From assembly GCA_016215215.1 (NCBI GenBank), contig JACRKW010000159.1:1-44929 (forward strand): a DNA stretch of 44,929 nt, read 5' to 3'. Shown piece after piece: positions 33,149 through 44,105 of the stretch. Position 1 is the first letter of the stretch; each line of letters begins with the position of its first letter. Position numbers and translations under genes: made by a program. Origin of the DNA: Acidobacteriota bacterium (lineage in GTDB: Bacteria > Acidobacteriota > Terriglobia > Bryobacterales > Bryobacteraceae). The notes beneath the pieces are model-generated. The model ran no database searches. It saw nothing but the letters and a program-made list of their open reading frames with translations, and was not told where the DNA came from.

Positions 33149-34657
33149 ATGAAACGACTCGTCGCGGCGGCGCTCTGCGCCGCCTCTTTCTTGTGCGCGC
33201 AGAACCGGCCGGTCACGCGCCCCGTCGCATCGCAGCGGCCCAAGCTGGTGGTGATGATCGTGGTGGACCAGTTTCGCTACGACTACCTCACGCGCTTCCG
33301 ATCGGAGTTCAGCGGCGGCCTCAAGCGGTTGTTGGACCGCGGCGCAGTCTTCACCAACGCGCACTATGAGCACTCCCCGACGGTGACCGCGGTGGGCCAC
33401 TCCATCGTGTTGAGCGGCGCCATGCCGTCAAGCAGCGGCATTGTCGGCAATGAATGGCTGGACCGGGCGACAGGCAAGCAGGTAACCAGCGTGACCGACG
33501 ACAACGTGGCCCTTCTGGGCCTGGCCGGCAAGAAGGGCAGTTCGCCAACCCGTCTGCTGGTTTCCACCGTGGGCGACGAACTGAAGATGAGCGGCCGGGC
33601 TCCGGCCAAGGTGGTGGGCGTCTCCATCAAGGACCGCAGCGCTATCATGCCCGCCGGACGCATGGCCGACGGCGCCTACTGGTTCGACAAGCCATCCGGC
33701 CGTTTTGTCAGCTCCACCTGGTACTTCAAGCAGTTCCCGGAGTGGGCGGCGAAGTTCAACGACCGGAAGATCGTAGAGAAATTCAAGGACAGCGCGGGTT
33801 TCGACAAGACCGCCGAGGGCAAGGCCGGCAACGACATCGTCGAGCTATTCGCCGAAGCCGCCATTGAGGGCGAGAACCTGGGCGGCAACGGAGGGACGGA
33901 CCTGCTCTCGATGAGCTTCTCCGCCAATGACACTGTCGGGCACGCCAAGGGTCCGGACTCCGCCGAAGTGCATGAGATCACGCTCCACACCGACAAGGTG
34001 CTGGCCCGCTTCTTCGATTTCGTCGACAAGCGCGTGGGCCTCTCCAATGCGCTGTTCGTCTTGACGGCCGACCACGGCGTGGCGCCGGTGCCCGAACTGA
34101 TGCAGTCGCGGCGCATGCCGGGCGGGCGCATGTCCGACACCGTGGTGTTCGACGCCATCACCAAGGCGCTCAACGACAGGTACGGCGAGGCCAAGTGGAT
34201 CGTCGGCAAGAGCGGGCCGTCTCCGTACTTCGACCATAAGCTGATCGCCGACAGCAAGCTCGACCTGGAAGAGGTGCAGCAGACTGCCGCACAGGCGGCG
34301 CGCAATGTTCCGCACATCGCGCGGGTGTTCACACGCGAGGAGTTGCGCCGCGGGCTGGCCTTGAACGACAGGATTGGCCAGCGGGTGCAGAATGGCTTTT
34401 TCTACCCGCGCGCCTCCGACCTGGTGATCATCCCGGAGCCGTACTGGCTGTTTGAGAAGAGCGGCACCTCGCACGGCACTCCCTGGAACTACGATTCGCA
34501 CGTGCCCATCGTCTTCCTGGGGGCGCAGGTGAAACCGGGCCGCTATCATGGCGCCGCGTCGGTGGTGGACATCGCTCCGACGCTCAGCGTAATACTCGAC
34601 GTCGACTTGCCGAGCGGTGCCTCCGGACGGGTGTTGACCGAAATGCTGGCCCAGTAG
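33149..34657 (+). CDS. PafA-like alkaline phosphatase (Thr-nucleophile)
   Basis: A 502-residue exported hydrolase of the alkaline phosphatase superfamily that probably releases phosphate from organic monoesters. Signal peptide MKRLVAAALCAASFLCAQ. The metal site is Asp40 (VVDQFR), Asp261 and His265 (NDTVGHA), Asp308 and His309 (TADHG) and His442 (SHGTPW). Thr80 in PTVTAVGH is the nucleophile. Asn101 and the pair Lys161/Arg163 in IKDRSA match the monoester-specific residues known in Elizabethkingia PafA (Asn100, Lys162, Arg164). The spacings 261-265-308-442 equal those recalled for PafA (305-309-352-486). AGGAGAG precedes the ATG. It follows the DUF4920 gene by 7 nt. Such enzymes are phosphate-insensitive in studied cases, which would suit carbon scavenging as well as phosphate supply. 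Confidence 0.9.
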   Translation: MKRLVAAALCAASFLCAQNRPVTRPVASQRPKLVVMIVVDQFRYDYLTRFRSEFSGGLKRLLDRGAVFTNAHYEHSPTVTAVGHSIVLSGAMPSSSGIVGNEWLDRATGKQVTSVTDDNVALLGLAGKKGSSPTRLLVSTVGDELKMSGRAPAKVVGVSIKDRSAIMPAGRMADGAYWFDKPSGRFVSSTWYFKQFPEWAAKFNDRKIVEKFKDSAGFDKTAEGKAGNDIVELFAEAAIEGENLGGNGGTDLLSMSFSANDTVGHAKGPDSAEVHEITLHTDKVLARFFDFVDKRVGLSNALFVLTADHGVAPVPELMQSRRMPGGRMSDTVVFDAITKALNDRYGEAKWIVGKSGPSPYFDHKLIADSKLDLEEVQQTAAQAARNVPHIARVFTREELRRGLALNDRIGQRVQNGFFYPRASDLVIIPEPYWLFEKSGTSHGTPWNYDSHVPIVFLGAQVKPGRYHGAASVVDIAPTLSVILDVDLPSGASGRVLTEMLAQ

Positions 34658-34681
34658 TCCCACGCGCGGCGGCGAATCTGA

Positions 34682-34687
34682 TAGCAT
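34682..34687 (+). promoter_or_regulatory. Putative -10 hexamer TAGCAT for MFS gene
   Basis: TAGCAT ends 9 nt before the ATG at 34697, with no Shine-Dalgarno sequence between them, in a 39-nt gap after the phosphatase gene. Confidence 0.4.
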
Positions 34688-34696
34688 CTTCCTGCT

Positions 34697-35827
34697 ATGT
34701 TGATGCTAACCATCGCCGCCGTCCTCGCGATCTTCGTCTATGGCATGATCGCTGCCATGTTGGGCACGATTTTGCCCGACCTCTCCAAGAAGTTCTCGCT
34801 TTCTCCCAAACAGAACGGAACCATCGCCATGGGGCAGGCCATCGGCCTGATGATCGGCTCGTTCCTTGCCGGACCTCTGATGGACATGCAGGGCGTGAAG
34901 GCCGGCCTCCTGCTGGGCCTGGCGCTGGTGGCCGCGGCGCTGCTCGGGTTGAAGACCTCAAAAGGCTACCTGATGGTGGCCGCCTTCATGGTGATGCTCG
35001 GCATCGGCGGCGGCGCTATCGTGAACGGCGCGAACGGTCTGCCGCCCTTCATTAAGCTGGAGGCGCTCACCACCGCCGGCATGTTCAACGTGTTGAACCT
35101 CTTCTTCGGCCTCGGCGGGCTGGTGACGCCGCTGGTTGCGGCCCGGCTCTTCCAAAACAACTCCTCGAAGCTGCTGCTCTTTGCCGCCACCATCACGGCC
35201 GCCACACTGGCCATGAGCGTGGTCACGGAGATGCCCGCTCCGAGCGGCAAGGTGGCGTTCGACACCTCCGCTGTCGGCTCCCTCATCGGCCAGCCGGCGC
35301 TCCTGCTTCTGTCGCTGACGCTGTTCCTCTACGTCGCCTGCGAAGTGGGCGTGTGGAACTGGCTGGTGCGGCATCTCATCGCGCAAGGCGTCGCCGAGAG
35401 CAAGGCTCTCACCATCCTTTCGCTCGGCTTCGCGCTGGGCCTGCTGGTGGGCCGCGTCGCCGTCTCGCCCGTGCTCAGCAGCGTGGCTCCGGAGCGCGTG
35501 CTGGTTGGCGCCGCCCTGTTGATGGCCGTCACCACTTACATGGTGTTGCGCAGCTCCAGTCCGTCCGCCGCGCAGGGCCTGGTCTTCCTGGCCGGCATCG
35601 CCATGGCGCCGGTGTTCCCCACCACACTCGCCATCGTCAGCGCCCGCTTTACCGGCATGGCGGCCACGGCCACGGGCATCGCGCTCACCGCCGGCTGGCT
35701 CGGCCTGGTGGTCAGCTCGCCCATCATCGGCGGCATCGCCGGTGACGACCCGAAGGGCCTGAAGAAGGCGCTGCTGCTGCTGCCGGTGGCTTCTGTCATC
35801 ATGGCGGCCGTCTGCATGGCGCTGTAG
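34697..35827 (+). CDS. Major facilitator superfamily transporter
   Basis: A 376-residue polytopic inner-membrane protein with about twelve hydrophobic segments. The first half has FVYGMIAAMLGTILPDLSKK followed by a loop and GPLMDMQGVKAG, which corresponds to the conserved MFS loop 2-3. The pattern NLFFGLGGLVTPLVAA and FPTTLAIVSARF is close to FucP/GlcP-like sugar:proton symporters, so a sugar substrate is inferred but unproven. It stops 5 nt from the end of the convergent TonB receptor gene. A second ATG lies two codons in (34703), which would not change the topology. Confidence 0.85.
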   Translation: MLMLTIAAVLAIFVYGMIAAMLGTILPDLSKKFSLSPKQNGTIAMGQAIGLMIGSFLAGPLMDMQGVKAGLLLGLALVAAALLGLKTSKGYLMVAAFMVMLGIGGGAIVNGANGLPPFIKLEALTTAGMFNVLNLFFGLGGLVTPLVAARLFQNNSSKLLLFAATITAATLAMSVVTEMPAPSGKVAFDTSAVGSLIGQPALLLLSLTLFLYVACEVGVWNWLVRHLIAQGVAESKALTILSLGFALGLLVGRVAVSPVLSSVAPERVLVGAALLMAVTTYMVLRSSSPSAAQGLVFLAGIAMAPVFPTTLAIVSARFTGMAATATGIALTAGWLGLVVSSPIIGGIAGDDPKGLKKALLLLPVASVIMAAVCMAL

Positions 35828-35831
35828 GCCG

Positions 35832-38114
35832 CTACTTCCTGCGCACCGAAGCATCCCACTCGAGCATCAGGCCCGCCGCCGGCACGATGGGGAACAGCTT
35901 CAGGAAGTTGGGGTACGCCTGCCCTGTGCGCGAGTTGTAGCCGCCGAACGAATCGTAGGTCGTGTTGGCGCGGTTGCCGAGGTTCATCACCTCCACATAC
36001 AGCACGCCGCGCCAGGACCGCTTCTGAAACGACTTGTTCAGCCGCACGTCCGAACGATGATAGGCGGGTAACCGCAACCCGTTGCGCACCGGTGAGAGAG
36101 CGTACGCCGACGCGCCCGTCTGCGCGATGAAGCCTGGCACGGGGAAGTTGGACCCGTAGGTGTGGCGCGCGCTCAGGTTGACGCTGGGCCGCAGGCGGTA
36201 GCTGGCATAGACGTTCACGGTGTGGCGCTGCTCGTAGTCGGCCGCGTAGCGCGCGCCGGTGACGCCGTCGCGCATCGCCGTGCGCGTGTAACCGTAGGAG
36301 ATCCAACCTGAGAGCCGGTTGGCGGTGCGCCTCTGCAGGAATAGTTCCATTCCGCGCGCAGTGCCGCGCACTGAGTTCACGAACGGCGGATTGGCCGGCG
36401 GATTGAAGACTTGCCCGTTGGCCAGGTAGCGCGGCTCCAAGAGCGGCTGGGCGATGAGGTCGCGGTCGGCGCGGTAGAAGGTCTCCGCTCGCAGCCGGGT
36501 GCGCTCGCCCAACTGCTGCTCCACGGCGGCGATGAAGTGATTCGCCCGCATCGGCAGCAGGCCGGCGTTCCCCGTGCGCTGGATGGTGAGCGGCATGATG
36601 GCCGGGTATTGCAGGGACTGGCTCCACGCGGCTTGCAGCCTGGTCTTCGGCGCCACGCGCAGCATGGCGGAGAGGTGCGGCGACACGGCCGCCGGTCCTG
36701 CAAGCGAGTAGCCGTCGAAACGTGCGCCAGCGGTCATCGAAAGCGGACCGCGCGTCCAACCCTGCTCCAGGAATCCTCCGGCACGCTGAGCCGTGCCGCG
36801 CCACTGGTCACGCTGGCGCAGCGCCAGCGGTGTGAAGTTGTAGCGCGCCGAGAAGCCGTCGTCGTGAATCCGCCGGACTGACGAGCCGGCTTGCAGCGGA
36901 GCGTTCGCTCTCCAGTTCCACACCGCCGAGGCATTCCAGATCCACTCCCCGTAGCCCTCCCCGCCAAGCGGCAAATCGCGCTGGTTGATGTTGCCCGAGC
37001 GCTCGCGCATCCAGGCGCCGCGGTTGGTGATCATCAGGGAGGAGGACGGCGAGTAACGCCAGCCGAGGTTGGCGACTGTGACGTGATAGTCGCCGTTCAT
37101 GATGGAGTTGATGCCCAGCTTGTCGCGGACGTGCGTGCGGTCCAGATCGGAGCGGCCGTCCAGAACGCCGAAGGTGACGTTGTTGCGGCGGTTCAGGTCG
37201 TAACTGAACCTGGCCTGCGAGTCGAAAAAGCCGAAGGCCAGCGAGTCCTTCGCCGAGGTCTTCCGAAGAAGGTATTGCAGGTAACTGCGGCGCACTGCGG
37301 CCAGCCAGGAGCCGCGCTGCGAGCGCCCCAATGGTCCCTCGGCCATCATGCCCGCGCTGGCGGCGCCGGCGTTGATCCGCACCGACGGCGCGCGGCGGCT
37401 GCCCTCGCGTACCTGGATATCGAGCGCGGCGCCGGTGCGGTCCTGATAGGGCACGGGCGCGGCGCCGAGGTGCAGCGTCAACTCCTCAATCAGATCGGAG
37501 TTCAGGATGGAGAGCGATCCGGTCTCCTCCTGGCTCTGCACGGTGTGAAAGGGACTGTGGAGCAGGATGCCGTCGAGGAAGATGCCGATGCGGTCGAAGG
37601 ACGCGCCGCGCACCGAGAACTGCGCCACGAAGTCGTTGGACGAGGCGACGCCCGGCAGCGCCTGCACCGCGCGCAACGGATCGTCGCTCACCACGCCGGC
37701 CAGGTTCTTCAACTCCGCGCCTGTAAGCGTGCGCTCGGATGTGCTGGCCGCCTGCGTCAGTTCAAATGGCCCGGCGGCGACTTCGATGGAGTCCTTCCGC
37801 GCCAGATTGTCGGGCGTGAGCGCCAGTTCGAGTTCGCGCCCCGCCTCGATGTCCAGATGCAGCGGCCGGTAGCCGACCAGGGTGGCCGCCAGCGTACATC
37901 CGGTCGCGGTGGGCAGCGTGATTTCAAAACGGCCGTCAGCGCTGGATTGCTTCTCCTGCGCGGCTCCGCCGCACTGGAGCACGAGCTTGACTCGCGCCAG
38001 CGGCTCGCCGCCGTTGGCGTCCCGAACGATGCCGCCGATCAACGCCTGGCCGCGGACGAGCGAACAGAACACAACGGCTGTCATCGCCGCCTGCCAGCAC
38101 AACGGGAACCGCAT
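35832..38114 (-). CDS. TonB-dependent receptor, carboxypeptidase-regulatory plus plug plus barrel
   Basis: A 760-residue outer-membrane transporter. Signal peptide MRFPLCWQAAMTAVVFCSL (cleavage after VRGQA), then a CarboxypepD_reg domain (IGGIVRDANGGEPLARVKLV and following, to about 105). A plug follows with DDPLRAVQALPGVASSNDF, FSVRGASFDRIGIFLDGI and a short TGAALDIQVREG, then a barrel closing in GLMLEWDASVRRK. The plug type resembles FepA/Oar-related acidobacterial and Bacteroidetes receptors; substrate unknown. I place the start at ATG 38114 rather than the in-frame ATG at 38123, because TATCAT ends 7 nt upstream of 38114 and overlaps the upstream ATG, and because the signal peptide is cleaner from there. 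Confidence 0.9.
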   Translation of the reverse strand: MRFPLCWQAAMTAVVFCSLVRGQALIGGIVRDANGGEPLARVKLVLQCGGAAQEKQSSADGRFEITLPTATGCTLAATLVGYRPLHLDIEAGRELELALTPDNLARKDSIEVAAGPFELTQAASTSERTLTGAELKNLAGVVSDDPLRAVQALPGVASSNDFVAQFSVRGASFDRIGIFLDGILLHSPFHTVQSQEETGSLSILNSDLIEELTLHLGAAPVPYQDRTGAALDIQVREGSRRAPSVRINAGAASAGMMAEGPLGRSQRGSWLAAVRRSYLQYLLRKTSAKDSLAFGFFDSQARFSYDLNRRNNVTFGVLDGRSDLDRTHVRDKLGINSIMNGDYHVTVANLGWRYSPSSSLMITNRGAWMRERSGNINQRDLPLGGEGYGEWIWNASAVWNWRANAPLQAGSSVRRIHDDGFSARYNFTPLALRQRDQWRGTAQRAGGFLEQGWTRGPLSMTAGARFDGYSLAGPAAVSPHLSAMLRVAPKTRLQAAWSQSLQYPAIMPLTIQRTGNAGLLPMRANHFIAAVEQQLGERTRLRAETFYRADRDLIAQPLLEPRYLANGQVFNPPANPPFVNSVRGTARGMELFLQRRTANRLSGWISYGYTRTAMRDGVTGARYAADYEQRHTVNVYASYRLRPSVNLSARHTYGSNFPVPGFIAQTGASAYALSPVRNGLRLPAYHRSDVRLNKSFQKRSWRGVLYVEVMNLGNRANTTYDSFGGYNSRTGQAYPNFLKLFPIVPAAGLMLEWDASVRRK

Positions 38115-38121
38115 ACACGTC

Positions 38122-38127
38122 ATGATA
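38122..38127 (-). promoter_or_regulatory. Putative -10 hexamer TATCAT, leaderless start of TonB receptor
   Basis: On the minus strand TATCAT is followed by seven bases (GACGTGT) and the ATG at 38114. The box overlaps the alternative upstream ATG at 38123, so it also decides the start. No Shine-Dalgarno sequence is seen. Confidence 0.45.
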
Positions 38128-38155
38128 TCGGCCGCGGCGGCGGCCGGTCGGTTCG

Positions 38156-39169
38156 CTACCGCGCGGTGGTCTTCAGCGTGTAGCTCGACAGCACCTTCAT
38201 ATAGTTGGCGCGCTCGAAGGCTGCGGGCTCGGCCACCGACTGCGAGCTCATCGAGCCGCGCATCTGCTTGATGGATTCGTACTCGTGCTCCTCCATCCAG
38301 TCGGCCAGGTCCTCTTCGATCTTCTCCAGGTACGCAATGCCGTGGCGGAGCAGCGCGGAGGTCAGCATGGTGCAGCGGGCGCCGGCCATGACGCCTTTCA
38401 CCACGTCCTCGGCCGTGTGCACGCCGCCGGTGATGGCCAGATCGGGCCGGATGCGGTTGTAGAGCAGCGCCGTCCAGTGCAGGCGCAGCCGCAGTTCCTG
38501 CGAGTCGCTCAGCACCAGGTTGGGCACCACTTCCAGCGCCTCCAGGTCGAAGTCCGGCTGGTAGAAGCGGTTGAACAGCACCAGGCCATCGGCCCCGGCG
38601 GCGTCCAGGCGGGTCGCCAGGTGGGCGAACGCCGTGAAGAACGGCCCCAGCTTCACTGACACTGGAATGCGCACGCTCGCCTTGACGTGGCTCACCAGGT
38701 CGAAGTACATCTCCTCGACCTTCTGCGCCGTCATCTCCAGGTCGGTGGGCATGTAGTAGATGTTCAGCTCGATGGCGTCGGCGCCCGCCTGCTCCATCAT
38801 CTGCGCGTAGCGGATCCAGCCGCCCGTGGAGACGCCGTTCAGGCTGCCGATCACCGGCACGTCGACCGATTCCTTCGCCTTCCTGAGATGGTTCAGGTAC
38901 GGATCGGGCCCGAGATTGTAGGAGACCATCTCGGGAAAGTAGCTCAGGGCCTCTCCATGACTCTCCGCGCTTTCGGTGAGGAAGCGGTCGAGTTCGCCGC
39001 TCTCCACCTGAATCTGCTCTTCGAAGAGGGAGTGCAGGACGATGGCTGATGCGCCGGCGTCCTCCAGCCGCAGGATGTTGCTGATGTCCTTGCAGTAGGG
39101 CGAGGACGAGGCCGCCAGAGGCGTGCGCAGTTTCAGTCCGAGATAACCGGTGGTCAGGTCGATCGACAT
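38156..39169 (-). CDS. Dihydroorotate dehydrogenase-like flavoprotein paired with NifJ
   Basis: A 337-residue cytoplasmic TIM-barrel protein of the dihydroorotate dehydrogenase-like group commonly found beside pyruvate:ferredoxin oxidoreductase. Visible are [20 protein letters not shown] at the N-terminus, [71 protein letters not shown] and [10 protein letters not shown], which give the FMN-binding barrel. It differs from true PyrD, whose NPPNTPGL-type motifs are absent, so pyrimidine synthesis is unlikely. A redox role with NifJ is inferred. Its ATG lies 3 nt after the nifJ stop, with GGAGG inside the end of nifJ, so the two are one operon. Confidence 0.87.
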   Translation of the reverse strand: MSIDLTTGYLGLKLRTPLAASSSPYCKDISNILRLEDAGASAIVLHSLFEEQIQVESGELDRFLTESAESHGEALSYFPEMVSYNLGPDPYLNHLRKAKESVDVPVIGSLNGVSTGGWIRYAQMMEQAGADAIELNIYYMPTDLEMTAQKVEEMYFDLVSHVKASVRIPVSVKLGPFFTAFAHLATRLDAAGADGLVLFNRFYQPDFDLEALEVVPNLVLSDSQELRLRLHWTALLYNRIRPDLAITGGVHTAEDVVKGVMAGARCTMLTSALLRHGIAYLEKIEEDLADWMEEHEYESIKQMRGSMSSQSVAEPAAFERANYMKVLSSYTLKTTAR

Positions 39170-39172
39170 GGC

Positions 39173-42781
<3,609 letters not shown>

Positions 42782-42872
42782 GATTATTACGCTCGGCTAT
42801 CTAAAGTGCACGCCGGATGCCATCGTCCACCTACCCGACCCCTCCCCCTATGTGCTGATTCCGCTGGACTTG

Positions 42873-42894
42873 CTTATGCCTCTATTTGCATAAG
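42873..42894 (+). promoter_or_regulatory. Palindrome CTTATGC-N8-GCATAAG, candidate operator
   Basis: Perfect seven-base arms at 42873-42879 and 42888-42894 with an 8-nt AT-rich spacer, in an otherwise GC-rich gap. It lies about 92 nt upstream of the nifJ start. The geometry fits a dimeric transcription factor site; no known regulon consensus that I recall matches it. Confidence 0.45.
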
Positions 42895-42906
42895 GTTTCC
42901 TCATGG

Positions 42907-42922
42907 TGGGGCATCTGCCCCA
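42907..42922 (+). promoter_or_regulatory. Palindrome TGGGGCA-TC-TGCCCCA, candidate operator
   Basis: Perfect seven-base arms at 42907-42913 and 42916-42922 with two central bases. It is 12 nt from the first palindrome and about 35 nt upstream of the TATGCT box of the plus-strand gene. The loop is too short for a stable RNA hairpin with full pairing, which favours a DNA site. Confidence 0.4.
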
Positions 42923-42956
42923 GCGGACTGCCATTTCAGCCGGGATCGCTTTCCTG

Positions 42957-42962
42957 TATGCT
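42957..42962 (+). promoter_or_regulatory. Putative -10 hexamer TATGCT for POTRA/HEAT-like gene
   Basis: TATGCT would place transcription start near 42969, giving a leader of about 75 nt that contains the two hairpins. A weak TTTCAG lies at the -35 position. Confidence 0.3.
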
Positions 42963-42971
42963 GGATTTCAC

Positions 42972-43031
42972 CCACCCTAGGGAGGTGGCAGCGCCCGTCA
43001 AATCACCCGCAACCCGCTGTCCCCGGCGCTG
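42972..43031 (+). other. Two adjacent inverted repeats in the leader of the POTRA/HEAT-like gene
   Basis: Arms CCACC (42972-42976) and GGTGG (42984-42988) form a first hairpin. Arms CAGCGCC (42989-42995) and GGCGCTG (43025-43031) form a second with a 29-nt loop, directly abutting the first. The second ends 12 nt before the ATG at 43044. I do not recognise a known riboswitch; the structure may simply be GC-rich chance pairing or a leader element. Confidence 0.35.
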
Positions 43032-43043
43032 GTCTCAGTACTG

Positions 43044-44045
43044 ATGAAGTTCATTCTTGCCGCCGCGCTGCTCGTTCTTCCGGCCGCTGCCCAACCGCGC
43101 GTCGGCGCGGTGGAAATCTACGGACTCAGGAAGATTCCGGTCGAACGCATCCGTGCCGCGCTCCAGGTTTCGCCTGGCGATCCCTTGCCCAGGTCCAAGG
43201 GCGCCGTCGAGGAGCGCCTCGCGGCTGTTGAAGGCGTGCAGGACGCCCACTTGGAGGCCTTCTGCTGCGACAAGGGCAAGCCGGTCCTGTACGTCGGCAT
43301 TCGCGAAACCACCGCGAAGCCTCTCCCTGTCCACGATTGGCCGGACAAGGAGGCCGCGCTCCCACCCGAGGTCTCCGCCGCCTACGCCGAGTTCACCGCC
43401 GCCTACGCCCTCGCCGTCAGAGACGACGACCTCACCGAGGACCTCTCCCGCGGCTATTCCCTGATGCGCCACCTGACCAGCCGCGTCATCCAGCAGCGCT
43501 TTGTGGTGCTGGCCGAGATCCACTCCAACGCGATTCGCAACGTACTGGCCAATTCCAACGACGCCGCCCAGCGCGCCGCCGCGGCGTTGGTTCTCGGATA
43601 CCACCCGGACCGCGCCTCCGCCCTGCGCGACCTGACCTACGCCCTGGAAGACCCAGACGGGGGCGTCCGCTCCAACGCTGCCCGTTCTCTCCGTGCCTTT
43701 TGTTTCTATGCGTTGCGGCACCCGGAGGGCGAGCTGAAGGTCGACTCCGCCATCTTCGTCCCGCTGCTCAGCTCCCTGGAACTGGCCGACCGACTGGAGG
43801 CCGCCAAAGCCCTCGTTGTCTTCGCCGAAATGCCGTCAACCGGTGGCATGAAACCGCTTTCTTCTGACGCTCTGGCATCGCTGCTCGAAATGGCCCGCTG
43901 GCAGTATTCCCCCCACGCCCAGCCCGCCTTTTTCCTCGCCGGGTACCTCGCCGGTTGGGCCGAGGACGACCTGCTCACCGCCTGGCGCGCCGGGCAGCGC
44001 GCCAAAACCCTCACCGCCATCGAGAGAATTCTTACTCATAAATAA
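43044..44045 (+). CDS. Exported protein with POTRA-like N-terminus and HEAT-like repeats
   Basis: A 333-residue protein with a signal peptide (MKFILAAALLVLPAAAQ). Residues about 18-88 look like one POTRA domain: VGAVEIYGLRKIPVERIRAA, then SPGDPLPRSKGAVEERLAAV, then a strand around VLYVGIRE. This is the beta-alpha-alpha-beta-beta order seen in BamA and FtsQ family proteins. The rest is alpha-helical, with HEAT-like units such as SNDAAQRAAAALVLGYHPD, DPDGGVRSNAARSLRAFCF and ELADRLEAAKALVVFAEM. The combination suggests a periplasmic scaffold binding another envelope protein. I do not recognise a named family. No Shine-Dalgarno sequence is obvious before the ATG; the signal peptide decides the start. 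Confidence 0.78.
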   Translation: MKFILAAALLVLPAAAQPRVGAVEIYGLRKIPVERIRAALQVSPGDPLPRSKGAVEERLAAVEGVQDAHLEAFCCDKGKPVLYVGIRETTAKPLPVHDWPDKEAALPPEVSAAYAEFTAAYALAVRDDDLTEDLSRGYSLMRHLTSRVIQQRFVVLAEIHSNAIRNVLANSNDAAQRAAAALVLGYHPDRASALRDLTYALEDPDGGVRSNAARSLRAFCFYALRHPEGELKVDSAIFVPLLSSLELADRLEAAKALVVFAEMPSTGGMKPLSSDALASLLEMARWQYSPHAQPAFFLAGYLAGWAEDDLLTAWRAGQRAKTLTAIERILTHK

Positions 44046-44092
44046 ACACCCTAATCTTGCTAGACAATAGGGCTATCGCGTACGCTGGCTTG

Positions 44093-44098
44093 TAGCGT
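44093..44098 (+). promoter_or_regulatory. Putative -10 hexamer TAGCGT, leaderless start of cysD
   Basis: TAGCGT ends 7 nt before the ATG at 44106; the gap (ACTCTTC) has no Shine-Dalgarno sequence. No clear -35 is seen. Confidence 0.4.
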
Positions 44099-44105
44099 AC
44101 TCTTC

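Larger units (their letters stand above)
42782..43043 (+). other. 262-nt divergent intergenic region between nifJ and POTRA/HEAT-like gene
   Basis: No gene is seen. It contains, from nifJ outward, the AT-rich GTAATAATC next to the nifJ ATG, a CTTATGC-N8-GCATAAG palindrome, a TGGGGCA-TC-TGCCCCA palindrome, a TATGCT -10-like box at 42957-42962 for the plus-strand gene, and two adjacent predicted hairpins before the ATG at 43044. Confidence 0.6.

Noticed and set aside
38156-39169. Assignment as true PyrD (pyrimidine synthesis)
   Set aside because: The family-specific substrate loop motifs are absent and the gene is in an operon with nifJ.
42873-42894. The CTTATGC palindrome as an FNR, CRP or Rex site
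   Set aside because: The half-site and spacing do not match TTGAT-N4-ATCAA, TGTGA-N6-TCACA or TTGTGA-N6-TCACAA.
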